This document shows positions 7,641-14,817 of a stretch of DNA of 14,817 bases, piece after piece; positions within the stretch are counted from its first letter, which is position 1; every line of letters starts with the position of its first letter. Below the pieces are notes generated by a model, which was given only the letters and a program-made list of their open reading frames with translations, made no database searches and was not told where the DNA came from. The position numbers and the translations under genes are program-made. The DNA is from an uncultured Shinella sp. Its GTDB lineage: Bacteria > Pseudomonadota > Alphaproteobacteria > Rhizobiales > Rhizobiaceae. Where the stretch lies: the NCBI GenBank assembly GCA_946481465.1, contig CAMLOC010000020.1:1-14817 (forward strand). Reading direction: 5' to 3'.

Positions 7641-9164
7641 TTACTCGATGTCGAAGGAGACGCCCTGCGCGAGCGGCAGAGCCTTCGAATAGTTCACCGT
7701 GTTGGTGGCGCGACGCATGTAAGCCTTCCAGGCGTCAGAGCCGCTCTCGCGGCCGCCACCGGTTTCCTTCTCGCCGCCGAACGCGCCGCCGATCTCGGCG
7801 CCCGAGGTGCCGATGTTGACGTTTGCGATGCCGCAATCCGAACCGTCGACCGACAGGAAGCGCTCGGCCTCCTGGACATTGAGCGTGAAGATCGACGAGG
7901 AGAGGCCGGCGGCCACTGCATTGTGATCGTCCAGCACGGCGTCGAAGTCGGAATATTTCATGACATAGAGGATCGGCGCGAAGGTCTCTTCGAGAACCGG
8001 ACCGGCCTGCTTCGGCATTTCGACGATGGCGGGCTTGACGTAGTAGGCGGTGTCCTTGCCGGCATCCGTGACGCGCTCGCCGCCGGTGACGGTGCCGCCT
8101 TCGGCCTTGGCGGCTTCCAGCGCCTTCTGCATGCCGTCGAAGGCCTGGCGGTCGACGAGCGGGCCGACCAGCGCCGAAGTTTCCAGCGGGTTGCCGACGG
8201 AAACGCTGGTGTATGCCTTCTTCAGGCGCGGCACGAGCTGGTCGTAGACGCTGTCATGCACGAAGAGGCGGCGCAGCGTCGTGCAGCGCTGGCCGGCGGT
8301 GCCCATGGCGCCGAAGGCGATGGCGCGCAGCGCCATGTCGAGATCGGCCGAGGGGCAGACGATGCCGGCATTGTTGCCGCCGAGCTCGAGGATCGAGCGG
8401 GCGAAACGCTTGGCGAGGCGCGGGCCGACTTCCTTGCCCATGCGGGTGGAGCCGGTAGCCGAGACGAGCGCGACCTTGCGGTTGTCAACAAGGGCTTCGC
8501 CGATCGTGCGGTCGCCGATGAGGACCTGGGAAAGGTTCGCCGGGGCATCGCCGAAGCGGGCGAGCGCCCGTTCGAAGATCGCCTGGCAGGCGAGCGCCGT
8601 CAGCGGGGTCTTTTCGGAGGGCTTCCAGACGATGGAGTTGCCGGCGACGAGCGCGAGCGCGGCGTTCCACGACCAGACGGCGACCGGGAAGTTGAAGGCC
8701 GAGATGATGCCGACGACGCCGAGCGGGTGCCAGGTCTCCATCATGCGGTGGCCGGGGCGCTCGGTGGCGATGGTGAGGCCGTAGAGCTGGCGGGAGAGAC
8801 CGACGGCGAAATCGCAGATGTCGATCATTTCCTGCACTTCGCCGAGGCCTTCGGAGGTGATCTTGCCGGCCTCGATGGAGACGAGGCGGCCGAGATCGGC
8901 CTTGGAGGCGCGCAGTTCCTCGCCGAGCAGGCGAACGAGCTCGCCGCGCTTGGGGGCGGGCACGAGGCGCCAGGCCTTGAAGGCGTCGTGGGCGGCGTCG
9001 ATGGCCTTGTCTGCCCCGGCGGCCGAGACGGTCTTCAGCCTAGCGACTTCCTCGCCGCTGACGGGGCTGTAGGAGGCCATGTCGCCGCCCTTCCACGCGC
9101 TGCTGGCGACGCCGAGCTTGTCGAGGAGGGCTGCGGTTTCCTGTTTCACGTCGACTTTCGTCAT
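7641..9164 (-). CDS. amaB: L-2-aminoadipate-6-semialdehyde / piperideine-6-carboxylate dehydrogenase (ALDH7 family)
   Basis: The 507-residue protein is an aldehyde dehydrogenase of the antiquitin (ALDH7) type. Seen: the oxyanion asparagine N158 in ISAFNFPVAVWSWN, NAD-binding K181 (VWKPSEKTPL), the general base E260 in LELGGNNAGIV and the catalytic cysteine C294 in GTAGQRCTTLRRLF. The VQEMIDICDFAVGLSR segment (110-125) and the Arg just after the Cys loop lie where ALDH7 enzymes hold the aminoadipate head group. It oxidises 2-aminoadipate 6-semialdehyde (in equilibrium with piperideine-6-carboxylate) to 2-aminoadipate with NAD+, in the cytoplasm. An AGGGAG ribosome site precedes the ATG. It lies 21 nt after the D-2-hydroxyglutarate-dehydrogenase-type gene and 6 nt before the aminotransferase. 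Substrate assignment is strong because hglS is in the same operon. Confidence 0.92.
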   Translation of the reverse strand: MTKVDVKQETAALLDKLGVASSAWKGGDMASYSPVSGEEVARLKTVSAAGADKAIDAAHDAFKAWRLVPAPKRGELVRLLGEELRASKADLGRLVSIEAGKITSEGLGEVQEMIDICDFAVGLSRQLYGLTIATERPGHRMMETWHPLGVVGIISAFNFPVAVWSWNAALALVAGNSIVWKPSEKTPLTALACQAIFERALARFGDAPANLSQVLIGDRTIGEALVDNRKVALVSATGSTRMGKEVGPRLAKRFARSILELGGNNAGIVCPSADLDMALRAIAFGAMGTAGQRCTTLRRLFVHDSVYDQLVPRLKKAYTSVSVGNPLETSALVGPLVDRQAFDGMQKALEAAKAEGGTVTGGERVTDAGKDTAYYVKPAIVEMPKQAGPVLEETFAPILYVMKYSDFDAVLDDHNAVAAGLSSSIFTLNVQEAERFLSVDGSDCGIANVNIGTSGAEIGGAFGGEKETGGGRESGSDAWKAYMRRATNTVNYSKALPLAQGVSFDIE

Positions 9165-9185
9165 GGGTGTCTCCCTGTCGGTTTT

Positions 9186-10604
9186 CTAGAATTCGATGGC
9201 GCCGAGCGGGCCCGGCGAGGTGATGGTCTTCAGCCCGGCCGCAAGGTCGCGGATCTTTTCCGGGGTGTATCTGTCGTAAAAGGCCTGGTTTTTGCGGCCG
9301 ATGGCGTGTTCCGCCGAAAAGCTGCCGCCGAACTGTTCGACCGCCACGGTGAAGACGAAGTCGCGCAGGTCCGCCTCGAAATCGGGATCGGCAAGCCGTG
9401 GATCGTCCTTCGCGACAACGAGGTTGAAGTGCACGCCGCCATCGCCGATATGGCCGAAATCGCAGATCGTCACATCCTCGAAGTGATCGGGCATCTCCGC
9501 CTTCATATGGGCGAGGAAGGGCATGATGTCACCTCGGCGGAAGGACAGATCGAAGGCGATCAATCGCCCGCTATGCTTCACGCCTTCCGAAAGCGCATGG
9601 CGCAGCGCCCAGATCTCGTGCGGCGGGCCGACGAAGGCGTCGGCGAGCGGCGCGTCCTCGCGCTCCCAGATCGCGGCCAGCACCTCTTCCAGCACCGCAT
9701 CGAGCGGCTGTTCGCCCTCGCGTGGCGGGGTCGAGCGGGAGATTTCGGCAAGGATGACGAAATCGGGCACCACGCCGCCCTGGAAAGGGTTGCGCAGCGA
9801 CGGCACATGGTCGAGCGCGGCGCTGACGGCATTGCCGGACATGCCCTCGAAAGCCGAGAGGTAGCCGCCGAGCGCGTCTTCCATTGCGACCAGGAGCGGG
9901 GCGACCTGCTCGGCGGAGGCAGGCACGAGGAGCGCGGTGGCCGATTGCTTTGGCGCCGGTTCCAGATTGAGGACGCATTCGGTGACGATGCCGAAGGCGC
10001 CCGATGTGCCGATGAAGAGCTGCTTCCAGTCGACGCCGGTATTGTTCTTGCGCAGGTCCGAGGAAAGGTCGAGCACGGTGCCGGCCTCGTCGGCGAGGAC
10101 GACGGTGAGCCCCAAAACGTTGCGGCGCACGTCGCCGTAGCGCAGGAAGCGCGAGCCGCCGGTATTCGTCGCGATCATGCCGCCGAGGCGCGGATCAGCG
10201 CCAAGGTCGATCGGGAAGAACAGGCCGCTGTCTTCCAGCCTGCCGTTGAGATCGGAAAGGCGCAGGCCCGCCCCGGCCTTCACCGAGCGGTTCACCCGGT
10301 CGAGGTCGAAGGGGGCGGTCAGGCGGTCGAGACTGAGCACGCCCTGACGGCCGCTCCCGTCGGGCGTCGAGCCGGAGACGAGGCCGGTATTGCCGGATTG
10401 CGGCACGAGGGCGATGGCGTTCCGCACGCAATAGGACACGATGGCGGAAACCTCGGCCGTGGTGGCCGGGCGGGCGACGAAGGCGGCGCGGCCCCTGTCG
10501 TAGCGCGCGCCGGTCTCGTAGGCGGCCATGTCGGCTTCTTCGGTGAGAAGACCCTTCTCGCCGGCAAGGCCCTTCAGCGCTTCGATATGGCGTGCCTCGA
10601 TCAT
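9186..10604 (-). CDS. FAD-linked oxidase, probable D-2-hydroxyglutarate dehydrogenase (VAO/PCMH fold)
   Basis: The 472-residue protein has the two-domain layout of D-2-hydroxyacid dehydrogenases. The N-terminal PCMH FAD domain shows VPQSGNTGLVSGSTPDGSG (68-86) and DLGADPRLGGMIATNTGGSR (133-152). The C-terminal domain shows the metal-site pattern FGHIGDGGVHFNLV (H385, H392) and SAEHAIGRK (E432). Human D2HGDH uses the same His/His/Glu set. The usual NPGK-like tail is replaced by TSPGPLGAIEF. The start is the ATG at 10604, 10 nt after the hglS stop, with a clear GGAGG. The frame is open further upstream but that would run into hglS. HglS makes D-2-hydroxyglutarate, so an adjacent enzyme oxidising it to 2-oxoglutarate is the natural reading. 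A D-lactate or glycolate oxidase activity is the alternative. The linked position is noteworthy. Confidence 0.85.
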   Translation of the reverse strand: MIEARHIEALKGLAGEKGLLTEEADMAAYETGARYDRGRAAFVARPATTAEVSAIVSYCVRNAIALVPQSGNTGLVSGSTPDGSGRQGVLSLDRLTAPFDLDRVNRSVKAGAGLRLSDLNGRLEDSGLFFPIDLGADPRLGGMIATNTGGSRFLRYGDVRRNVLGLTVVLADEAGTVLDLSSDLRKNNTGVDWKQLFIGTSGAFGIVTECVLNLEPAPKQSATALLVPASAEQVAPLLVAMEDALGGYLSAFEGMSGNAVSAALDHVPSLRNPFQGGVVPDFVILAEISRSTPPREGEQPLDAVLEEVLAAIWEREDAPLADAFVGPPHEIWALRHALSEGVKHSGRLIAFDLSFRRGDIMPFLAHMKAEMPDHFEDVTICDFGHIGDGGVHFNLVVAKDDPRLADPDFEADLRDFVFTVAVEQFGGSFSAEHAIGRKNQAFYDRYTPEKIRDLAAGLKTITSPGPLGAIEF

Positions 10605-10614
10605 GCGCCCTCCG

Positions 10615-12012
10615 TCACTCCGCAGCGGCAGCCATGTTGACGATGCCGAGGCACATTTCAAGCGATGCGCGCTGGATGGCGCCGTAGTGGGCGAATTCGT
10701 CAAGCACGGCGCTGCCGAGATCGCGCTCGAACATCACCTGGTTCGGGCTGGCGACGAAGTCCTGGGTTGCGTCGTCGCCGAGATTCGACTGGAAGATGCC
10801 CGCGGCGCTGACCGGCAGGAAATCCTCGTAGACGATCGGGTCGAAGCAGATGAGGCCGGCTTCGATCGCCGTTTCGAGATCGGCGTTGCGGCCGGTGGCG
10901 GCCCTGCCCTTCTCCGTCAGGGCGTAGGTGAAATAGCCGAGGCCCGCCTTGCGGATGCCATCCCAGTCGTCGGGGAAGGCCTTGAAGACCTCGGCGAGTG
11001 CGGCCTCGTATTCGGCGGCGTTGGAGCCGTCGGCGGCCGGGCGCACGCGGGTGCGCGTCTCGGCAAGCAGCCTGTCGTAGAGCGCGCGGCCCTTCGGCGT
11101 CAGTGCCACGCCGCGCTGCTCGATCTCGCCGAAGCGGGCCGTGTGGGAGCCTTCCTGCCAGGCGCCGTCGGCGCCGATGAAGGAGACGGCCTCTTCCAGC
11201 GCCTTGAACGAGGTCTGGCGCAGGAGGATCGGGCAGGCACGGGTCGGCGGGCCCTCGACGACGGCCTTGGGGGCGATGCCCTCTTGCGGCATCAGCGCCT
11301 GTACCTTGTCGATATCGAGCGTGCGCGGCGTCAGGTGGTTGATGTGCGGGCCCTTGAAGGAGACGACGTCGGCGATCAGCCGGTGGGCGTCGTGCAGGCG
11401 CTTGTACATGTCGGCGCTGACGATGGCCTGATCGTGCCAGCGGAAGGTTTCCAGCACTTCGGTGACGAAACGGGCGGCATCGGCGGCATCGAGGCCCCCG
11501 TCACGCTCGGCCTTCCCGACGAGCTTGACGGCCTCGTTCGTGAAGATCTTTCGCGCACCGAGCACGTCGGCGGCTTCCTGCCGCAGTGTCTCGTCGGCGA
11601 TGAGATCGAGGCGCAGCAGCGAGGTGAAAACGCGGAAGGGGTTGCGGTTGAGGCTTTCGGCGCCAACCGGACGGAAGGCGGTGGAATGCACGGGAACGCC
11701 CGCGGTGGAGAGATCGTAGTAGCCGACCGGATACATGCCCATGACGGCGAAGACGCGCCGCATCATGGAAAGCTCGTCCGGCGTGCCGAGGCGGATGGCG
11801 CCGTGGCGCTCCTCGGAGATGCGCTCCAGCGTGTCGGTCGCCTCGAGGCGTGCCTTGAGGGCGGGGTCGGCGGCGAGCGTCTCGTCATTCACCGCGGCGA
11901 CCAGCGCCATCAGCGTGCCGTAGGCCGGAACCTCCTCGCGATACATCGCGGACATGGCGGCAGAGAAATCCGAGCGGATCTTGTCCGCGCAAACATACGA
12001 ATTTGCTTTCAT
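10615..12012 (-). CDS. hglS: 2-oxoadipate dioxygenase/decarboxylase (D-2-hydroxyglutarate synthase, DUF1338/YdcJ family)
   Basis: The 465-residue protein matches HglS of Pseudomonas putida in size and key residues. HglS is an Fe(II)-dependent enzyme that uses oxygen to turn 2-oxoadipate into D-2-hydroxyglutarate and CO2. From the ATG at 12012 the sequence carries H70 and R74 (ERHGAIRLG), H226 (GPHINHLTP) and E296 (RFGEIEQRG). As I recall, the P. putida iron ligands are H70, H226 and E294 with R74 contacting substrate, so the first three fall at identical numbers. That supports this start over an in-frame ATG at 12027 (five residues longer); neither has a good ribosome site. EEVPAYGTL near residue 26 is another family segment. 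It is the first gene of the four-gene operon and divergent from lysR, an arrangement like that remembered for P. putida. Confidence 0.93.
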   Translation of the reverse strand: MKANSYVCADKIRSDFSAAMSAMYREEVPAYGTLMALVAAVNDETLAADPALKARLEATDTLERISEERHGAIRLGTPDELSMMRRVFAVMGMYPVGYYDLSTAGVPVHSTAFRPVGAESLNRNPFRVFTSLLRLDLIADETLRQEAADVLGARKIFTNEAVKLVGKAERDGGLDAADAARFVTEVLETFRWHDQAIVSADMYKRLHDAHRLIADVVSFKGPHINHLTPRTLDIDKVQALMPQEGIAPKAVVEGPPTRACPILLRQTSFKALEEAVSFIGADGAWQEGSHTARFGEIEQRGVALTPKGRALYDRLLAETRTRVRPAADGSNAAEYEAALAEVFKAFPDDWDGIRKAGLGYFTYALTEKGRAATGRNADLETAIEAGLICFDPIVYEDFLPVSAAGIFQSNLGDDATQDFVASPNQVMFERDLGSAVLDEFAHYGAIQRASLEMCLGIVNMAAAAE

Positions 12013-12061
12013 GGGAAGCGGTCTCATCCTACAAGGGTGGGAAGGCCCTGTTCATTCTCAA

Positions 12062-12082
12062 AACGGATCATAACCGATCGTT
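12062..12082. promoter_or_regulatory. Near-palindrome over the hglS -10 region, candidate LysR site
   Basis: In the 117-nt gap between hglS and lysR, AACG at 12062-12065 mirrors CGTT at 12079-12082. The inner GATC at 12066-12069 and 12076-12079 extends the symmetry with one base out of step. On the minus strand TATGAT (12072 to 12067) is a good -10 for hglS but has no recognisable -35 at 17 nt. That is typical of an activator-dependent promoter. Binding by the divergent LysR protein is inferred; other T-N11-A spacings exist nearby. Confidence 0.35.
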
Positions 12083-12129
12083 TTTCCAAGCGATTGCGAC
12101 CGTTCTGACTATGTTGATGCGAGGAAAGA

Positions 12130-13026
12130 ATGAAGCTCAGTCGAAGGCTGATCCCTGACGTCACCACGCTGCAGGCGTTCGAATGCGCCGCCCGCCATGG
12201 CAGCTTCACGCAGGCGGCCCACGAGCTCAACCTCACCCAGAGCGCCGTCAGCCGCCAGATCAAGGACCTCGAGGAACAGCTCGGCGTGCTGCTCTTCGAG
12301 CGCGTGCGCCAGCGCGTGGTGCTATCCGACGACGGCCGCCGCTTCCTGCCGGAAGTGCGCAAGCTCCTGCACCAGACGGAGGAGACCATGCTGCGCGCCA
12401 TGGCGTCGGCCTCCTCCGAGCACAGCCTCTCCATCGCCACGCTGCCGACCTTCGGCAGCCGCTGGCTGACGCCGCGCATTCCGGGCTTCCTTGCGGAAAA
12501 TCCCGGCACGATCATCAACATCGCCTCGCGCTCGGCGCCGTTCGATTTCGACGAGGAGAATTTCGACCTCGCGATCCACTACGGCCAGCCGGTCTGGGCG
12601 CGGGCGGCCTGCTCCTATCTGTGCAGCGAGGTCATCCTGCCCGCCGCGAGCCCGGAACTGGTGAAATCCTGGAACCTTGCCGAGCCGAAGGACCTGGAAA
12701 GGGCGCCGCTCCTGCATCTTGCGACCCGGCCGAAGCTCTGGGCGCAATGGTTCGAGCTGAACGGCGGTTCGGCCGATACCGCCTATCGCGGCCATCGGTT
12801 CGACCAGTTCTCCATGGTCATCGAGACGGCCGTCGCCGGGCTCGGCTTTGCGCTCCTGCCGCACTACCTGATCGAGCAGGAGCTGGCGAGCGGCCGGCTT
12901 GCCGTCGTCTTCGACCGGCCGATGGAGACGGAGAACAGCTACTATCTCGTCGTACCGGAAGGAAAGCTCGAAAACCCGCTGAGCCAGGCGTTTCGCGCCT
13001 GGATCTCCCGGCAGGTCCCGGCATAG
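12130..13026 (+). CDS. LysR family transcriptional regulator (GcvA-like), probable regulator of the hglS operon
   Basis: The 298-residue product is a standard-length LysR protein. The N-terminal helix-turn-helix spans about residues 12-65 and includes AFECAARHGSFTQAAHELN, TQSAVSRQIKDLE and LGVLLFERV. A periplasmic-binding-protein-like effector domain follows, with LSIATLPTFGSRWLTPRIPGF, FDLAIHYG and ETAVAGLGFALLPHYL typical of the GcvA group. A ribosome site AGGAAAG precedes the ATG. It is divergent from hglS across 117 nt. In P. putida a LysR gene (PP_5259, from memory) also lies between amaB and hglS. It therefore probably activates the lysine operon in response to a pathway intermediate such as 2-aminoadipate or 2-oxoadipate; the effector is a guess. 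The downstream flavin oxidase gene may be read from the same transcript or from its own promoter. Confidence 0.9.
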   Translation: MKLSRRLIPDVTTLQAFECAARHGSFTQAAHELNLTQSAVSRQIKDLEEQLGVLLFERVRQRVVLSDDGRRFLPEVRKLLHQTEETMLRAMASASSEHSLSIATLPTFGSRWLTPRIPGFLAENPGTIINIASRSAPFDFDEENFDLAIHYGQPVWARAACSYLCSEVILPAASPELVKSWNLAEPKDLERAPLLHLATRPKLWAQWFELNGGSADTAYRGHRFDQFSMVIETAVAGLGFALLPHYLIEQELASGRLAVVFDRPMETENSYYLVVPEGKLENPLSQAFRAWISRQVPA

Positions 13027-13049
13027 GATTTTCGCGGCCGATCATGCGG

Positions 13050-13077
13050 CGGGGGCATGACCCCGTTCTCATTTTTT
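13050..13077 (+). terminator. Possible weak terminator after lysR
   Basis: CGGGG at 13050-13054 pairs with CCCCG at 13061-13065 around a 6-nt loop. A run of six T occurs at 13072-13077, six nt after the stem. The short stem and gap make this a weak intrinsic terminator at best. If it works, the next gene needs its own promoter in the 70 nt that follow. Confidence 0.4.
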
Positions 13078-13148
13078 GCTTTAGTCGCGATGCCGCATGG
13101 CCGATTGTGCGGTGAGAAATCCTCCTCCTCCGGAAAAGACCGACGCCC

Positions 13149-14432
13149 ATGCTCAACGATCCGCGCTCCCATGGCCTCTGGGAGATGACCGCTCCGCCCG
13201 CCCCCGAAACCGTGGCCTTTTCGGGCACAGCGGAGGCGGATGTCGTCATCGTCGGCGGCGGCTATACGGGGTTCTCGACCGCGCTCCACCTTGCCGAGCG
13301 CGGCACGCGGGTCATCCTGCTGGAAGCGGCGGAGATCGGCTATGGCGGTTCGGGCCGCAATGTCGGCCTCGTCAATGCCGGCATGTGGGTGATGCCGGAC
13401 GAACTGCCCGGCGTGCTCGGCGATCTCTATGGCAGCCGGTTGCTGGAGCTTCTCGGCAATGCGCCCCGCGCGGTGTTCGACATTGTGGAAAAGCACGCCA
13501 TCGATTGCGAGATCAATCCGGCGGGCACGCTGCATTGCGCGGTCGGAACCGCCGGCCTCGACGAACTGAAGCAGCGCGCGGAGCAATGGGCCCGCCGCGG
13601 CGCCCCGGTGCGCCTGCTGGATGCCGCCGAGACGGCGGCGAAGGTGGGCACGGAGGCCTATGCGGGCGCGCTTCTCGACATGCGCGCCGGCACGATCCAG
13701 CCGCTTGCCTATGCGCGCGGCCTTGCCCGCGCGGCGATTAAGGCGGGCGCGACGGTCTTCACGGTAAGCCCGGTGACAGGCGCGGAGCGGAACGGAAAAC
13801 GCTGGACGGTGAAGACCGCGCGCGGCGCCGTCACCGCGGACTGGGTGGTCGTCGCCACCAATGCCTATACGGTCGCGCCGTGGAACGAGGTGCGGGCCGA
13901 ACTCGTGCACCTGCCCTATTTCAACTTCGCCACCGTGCCGCTCTCGCCCGAGATGCAGGCGAAGATCCTGCCGGAGCGGCAGGGCGCCTGGGACACGAAG
14001 GAGGTGCTGTCCTCCTTCCGCTTCGACAGGCGCGGCCGGCTGGTCTTCGGCAGCGTCGGGGCGCTGCGCGGCGCGGGCACCGGCATCCACAAGGCCTGGG
14101 CGCGGCGTGCGCTGAAAAAGCTCTTCCCCGATATCGGCGACGTCGCCTTCGAGGCGGAATGGTACGGCAAGATCGGCATGACGACGGACAACCTGCCGCG
14201 CTTCCACCGCCTTGCCGAGAACGTCATCGGGTTTTCCGGCTACAATGGCCGCGGCATCGCGCCGGGCACCGTCTTCGGCCGCACATTGGCGGACCTCGTT
14301 TCCGGCGCGGTCACCGAGGGGGACCTGCCGCTGCCGGTGAGCGAGCCTGAGGCGCAGTCCTTCCGCACGATGCGTGAGGGCTATTACGAACTCGGCGCGC
14401 AGATCGCCCATTTCGCCGGCGCCCGCTTCTAG
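13149..14432 (+). CDS. FAD-dependent oxidoreductase, second AmaA/PuuB-like paralogue
   Basis: The 427-residue protein is a DAO-fold flavoprotein of the same superfamily as the product at 4913-6220. Seen: an N-terminal segment DPRSHGLWEMTAPPAP, the FAD motif VIVGGGYTGFS (GxGxxG at 36-41), YGGSGRNVGLVNAGMW (65-80) in place of the usual GASGRNGGQ, and the C-terminal FSGYNGRGIAPGTVFGR segment. Such enzymes oxidise secondary amines or imino acids with oxygen or a quinone. It follows lysR by 122 nt on the same strand, so it sits in the lysine-catabolic neighbourhood. It is an equal candidate for L-pipecolate oxidase, feeding piperideine-6-carboxylate to amaB. The NVGL substitution near the flavin suggests different substrate or oxidant use from its paralogue. 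Upstream ribosome signal is weak. Family secure; substrate unknown. Confidence 0.85.
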   Translation: MLNDPRSHGLWEMTAPPAPETVAFSGTAEADVVIVGGGYTGFSTALHLAERGTRVILLEAAEIGYGGSGRNVGLVNAGMWVMPDELPGVLGDLYGSRLLELLGNAPRAVFDIVEKHAIDCEINPAGTLHCAVGTAGLDELKQRAEQWARRGAPVRLLDAAETAAKVGTEAYAGALLDMRAGTIQPLAYARGLARAAIKAGATVFTVSPVTGAERNGKRWTVKTARGAVTADWVVVATNAYTVAPWNEVRAELVHLPYFNFATVPLSPEMQAKILPERQGAWDTKEVLSSFRFDRRGRLVFGSVGALRGAGTGIHKAWARRALKKLFPDIGDVAFEAEWYGKIGMTTDNLPRFHRLAENVIGFSGYNGRGIAPGTVFGRTLADLVSGAVTEGDLPLPVSEPEAQSFRTMREGYYELGAQIAHFAGARF

Positions 14433-14443
14433 GGGCTCGGGAA

Positions 14444-14462
14444 GGCGGCGCCGCCCGCCGCC
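14444..14462. other. GC hairpin between convergent genes
   Basis: GGCGGCG at 14444-14450 pairs with CGCCGCC at 14456-14462 around a 5-nt loop in the 39-nt gap between convergent stops. It is very stable but has no T run on either side, so it may slow transcription without being a classical terminator. Confidence 0.35.
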
Positions 14463-14471
14463 CCGTCCGGA

Positions 14472-14817
14472 TCAGAGGCGCAGGCCCGGGATGGCGAGGG
14501 GATTGTCGGACAGCGCGGCGCGGTCCGGCCGGTCGATCTTCGGCGTTCCGGTGAAGGCGTCGAAGAGATCGCGCACAAAGGCTTCCGGCAGATCCCGGGT
14601 GATCAGCACCAGCCGCGTGCGGCGGTCGGCCGGGTCGGGCCAGGCGGAAAGCCGCTCGGGCGGATGGAAGACGCTCTGCACGCCCTGCAGCACCAGCGGC
14701 CGCTCCGGTGTGTTGGCCATCAGCACGATGCCCTTCATGCGCAGCAGCTTTTCCCCATGCGCGGAGCGCAGGAGGTCGATGAACATCTCCAGCGCCATCG
14801 GGTCGATCGGCCGGTCG
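14472..14817 (-). CDS. CobW/COG0523-type GTPase, C-terminal part (N-terminus beyond window)
   Basis: The frame is open from the right window edge to the TGA at 14472, giving 115 residues of the C-terminal end of a larger protein. The segment GEKLLRMKGIVLMANTPERPLVLQGVQSVFHPP, then TRLVLITRDLPEAFVRDLFDAF, is characteristic of the CobW C-terminal domain. The visible Met at 14798 is internal, because the same frame continues upstream with DRPIDP. The full proteins are G3E-family GTPases of about 300-400 residues that act as metal chaperones or in cobalamin and zinc homeostasis. The GTPase motifs, CxCC metal site and substrate metal cannot be judged here. It is convergent with the flavin oxidase gene and has no evident link to lysine catabolism. 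Confidence 0.8.
   Translation of the reverse strand, partial: DRPIDPMALEMFIDLLRSAHGEKLLRMKGIVLMANTPERPLVLQGVQSVFHPPERLSAWPDPADRRTRLVLITRDLPEAFVRDLFDAFTGTPKIDRPDRAALSDNPLAIPGLRL

Noticed and set aside
10605..10703. Longer start for the D-2-hydroxyglutarate-dehydrogenase-type gene
   Set aside because: It would overlap hglS by about 90 nt and add a non-conserved segment, while the ATG at 10604 has a clear GGAGG at proper spacing.

Overview
The window is a GC-rich stretch of an alphaproteobacterial chromosome or large replicon. Protein style, AsnC/GntR/LysR regulators beside amino-acid catabolic genes, and a paired intergenic palindrome of a type common in Rhizobiales all suggest Rhizobiaceae (Rhizobium, Agrobacterium, Shinella, Ensifer). 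The genus is not fixed by the sequence. Nearly all of it is coding; the longest gene-free stretch is about 200 nt. I see no mobile element, CRISPR array, tRNA or rRNA.

Left block (1-1411): a partial saccharopine-dehydrogenase-like gene on the minus strand, probably L-lysine 6-dehydrogenase, is divergent from an Lrp/AsnC regulator. A 34-bp perfect inverted repeat follows, lying between convergent genes. Second block (1412-6400): a minus-strand gntR-dadA-like pair is divergent from a plus-strand operon of a glutamine-synthetase-like ligase and a PuuB/AmaA-like flavin oxidase, translationally coupled by TGATG. That operon has a readable promoter, a TGTGATCACA operator candidate at the expected transcription start, and an intrinsic terminator. 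Third block (6402-12012): a tight four-gene minus-strand operon in transcription order hglS (2-oxoadipate dioxygenase/decarboxylase), a D-2-hydroxyglutarate-dehydrogenase-type flavoprotein, amaB (2-aminoadipate-6-semialdehyde dehydrogenase) and a class I aminotransferase. It is divergent from a LysR regulator at 12130. Right block (13149-end): a second AmaA/PuuB-like flavin oxidase, then the C-terminal part of a CobW-family protein on the minus strand.

Read together, the window appears to encode a complete catabolic route: L-lysine (or L-pipecolate, through a flavin oxidase) to 2-aminoadipate semialdehyde, then 2-aminoadipate, 2-oxoadipate, D-2-hydroxyglutarate and 2-oxoglutarate. The hglS and amaB assignments are strongest, because catalytic residues are visible. 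The remaining steps are assigned by family plus context. The substrate of the glutamine-synthetase-like/flavin-oxidase pair beside the lysine genes is the main unknown and the best candidate for undescribed biochemistry.
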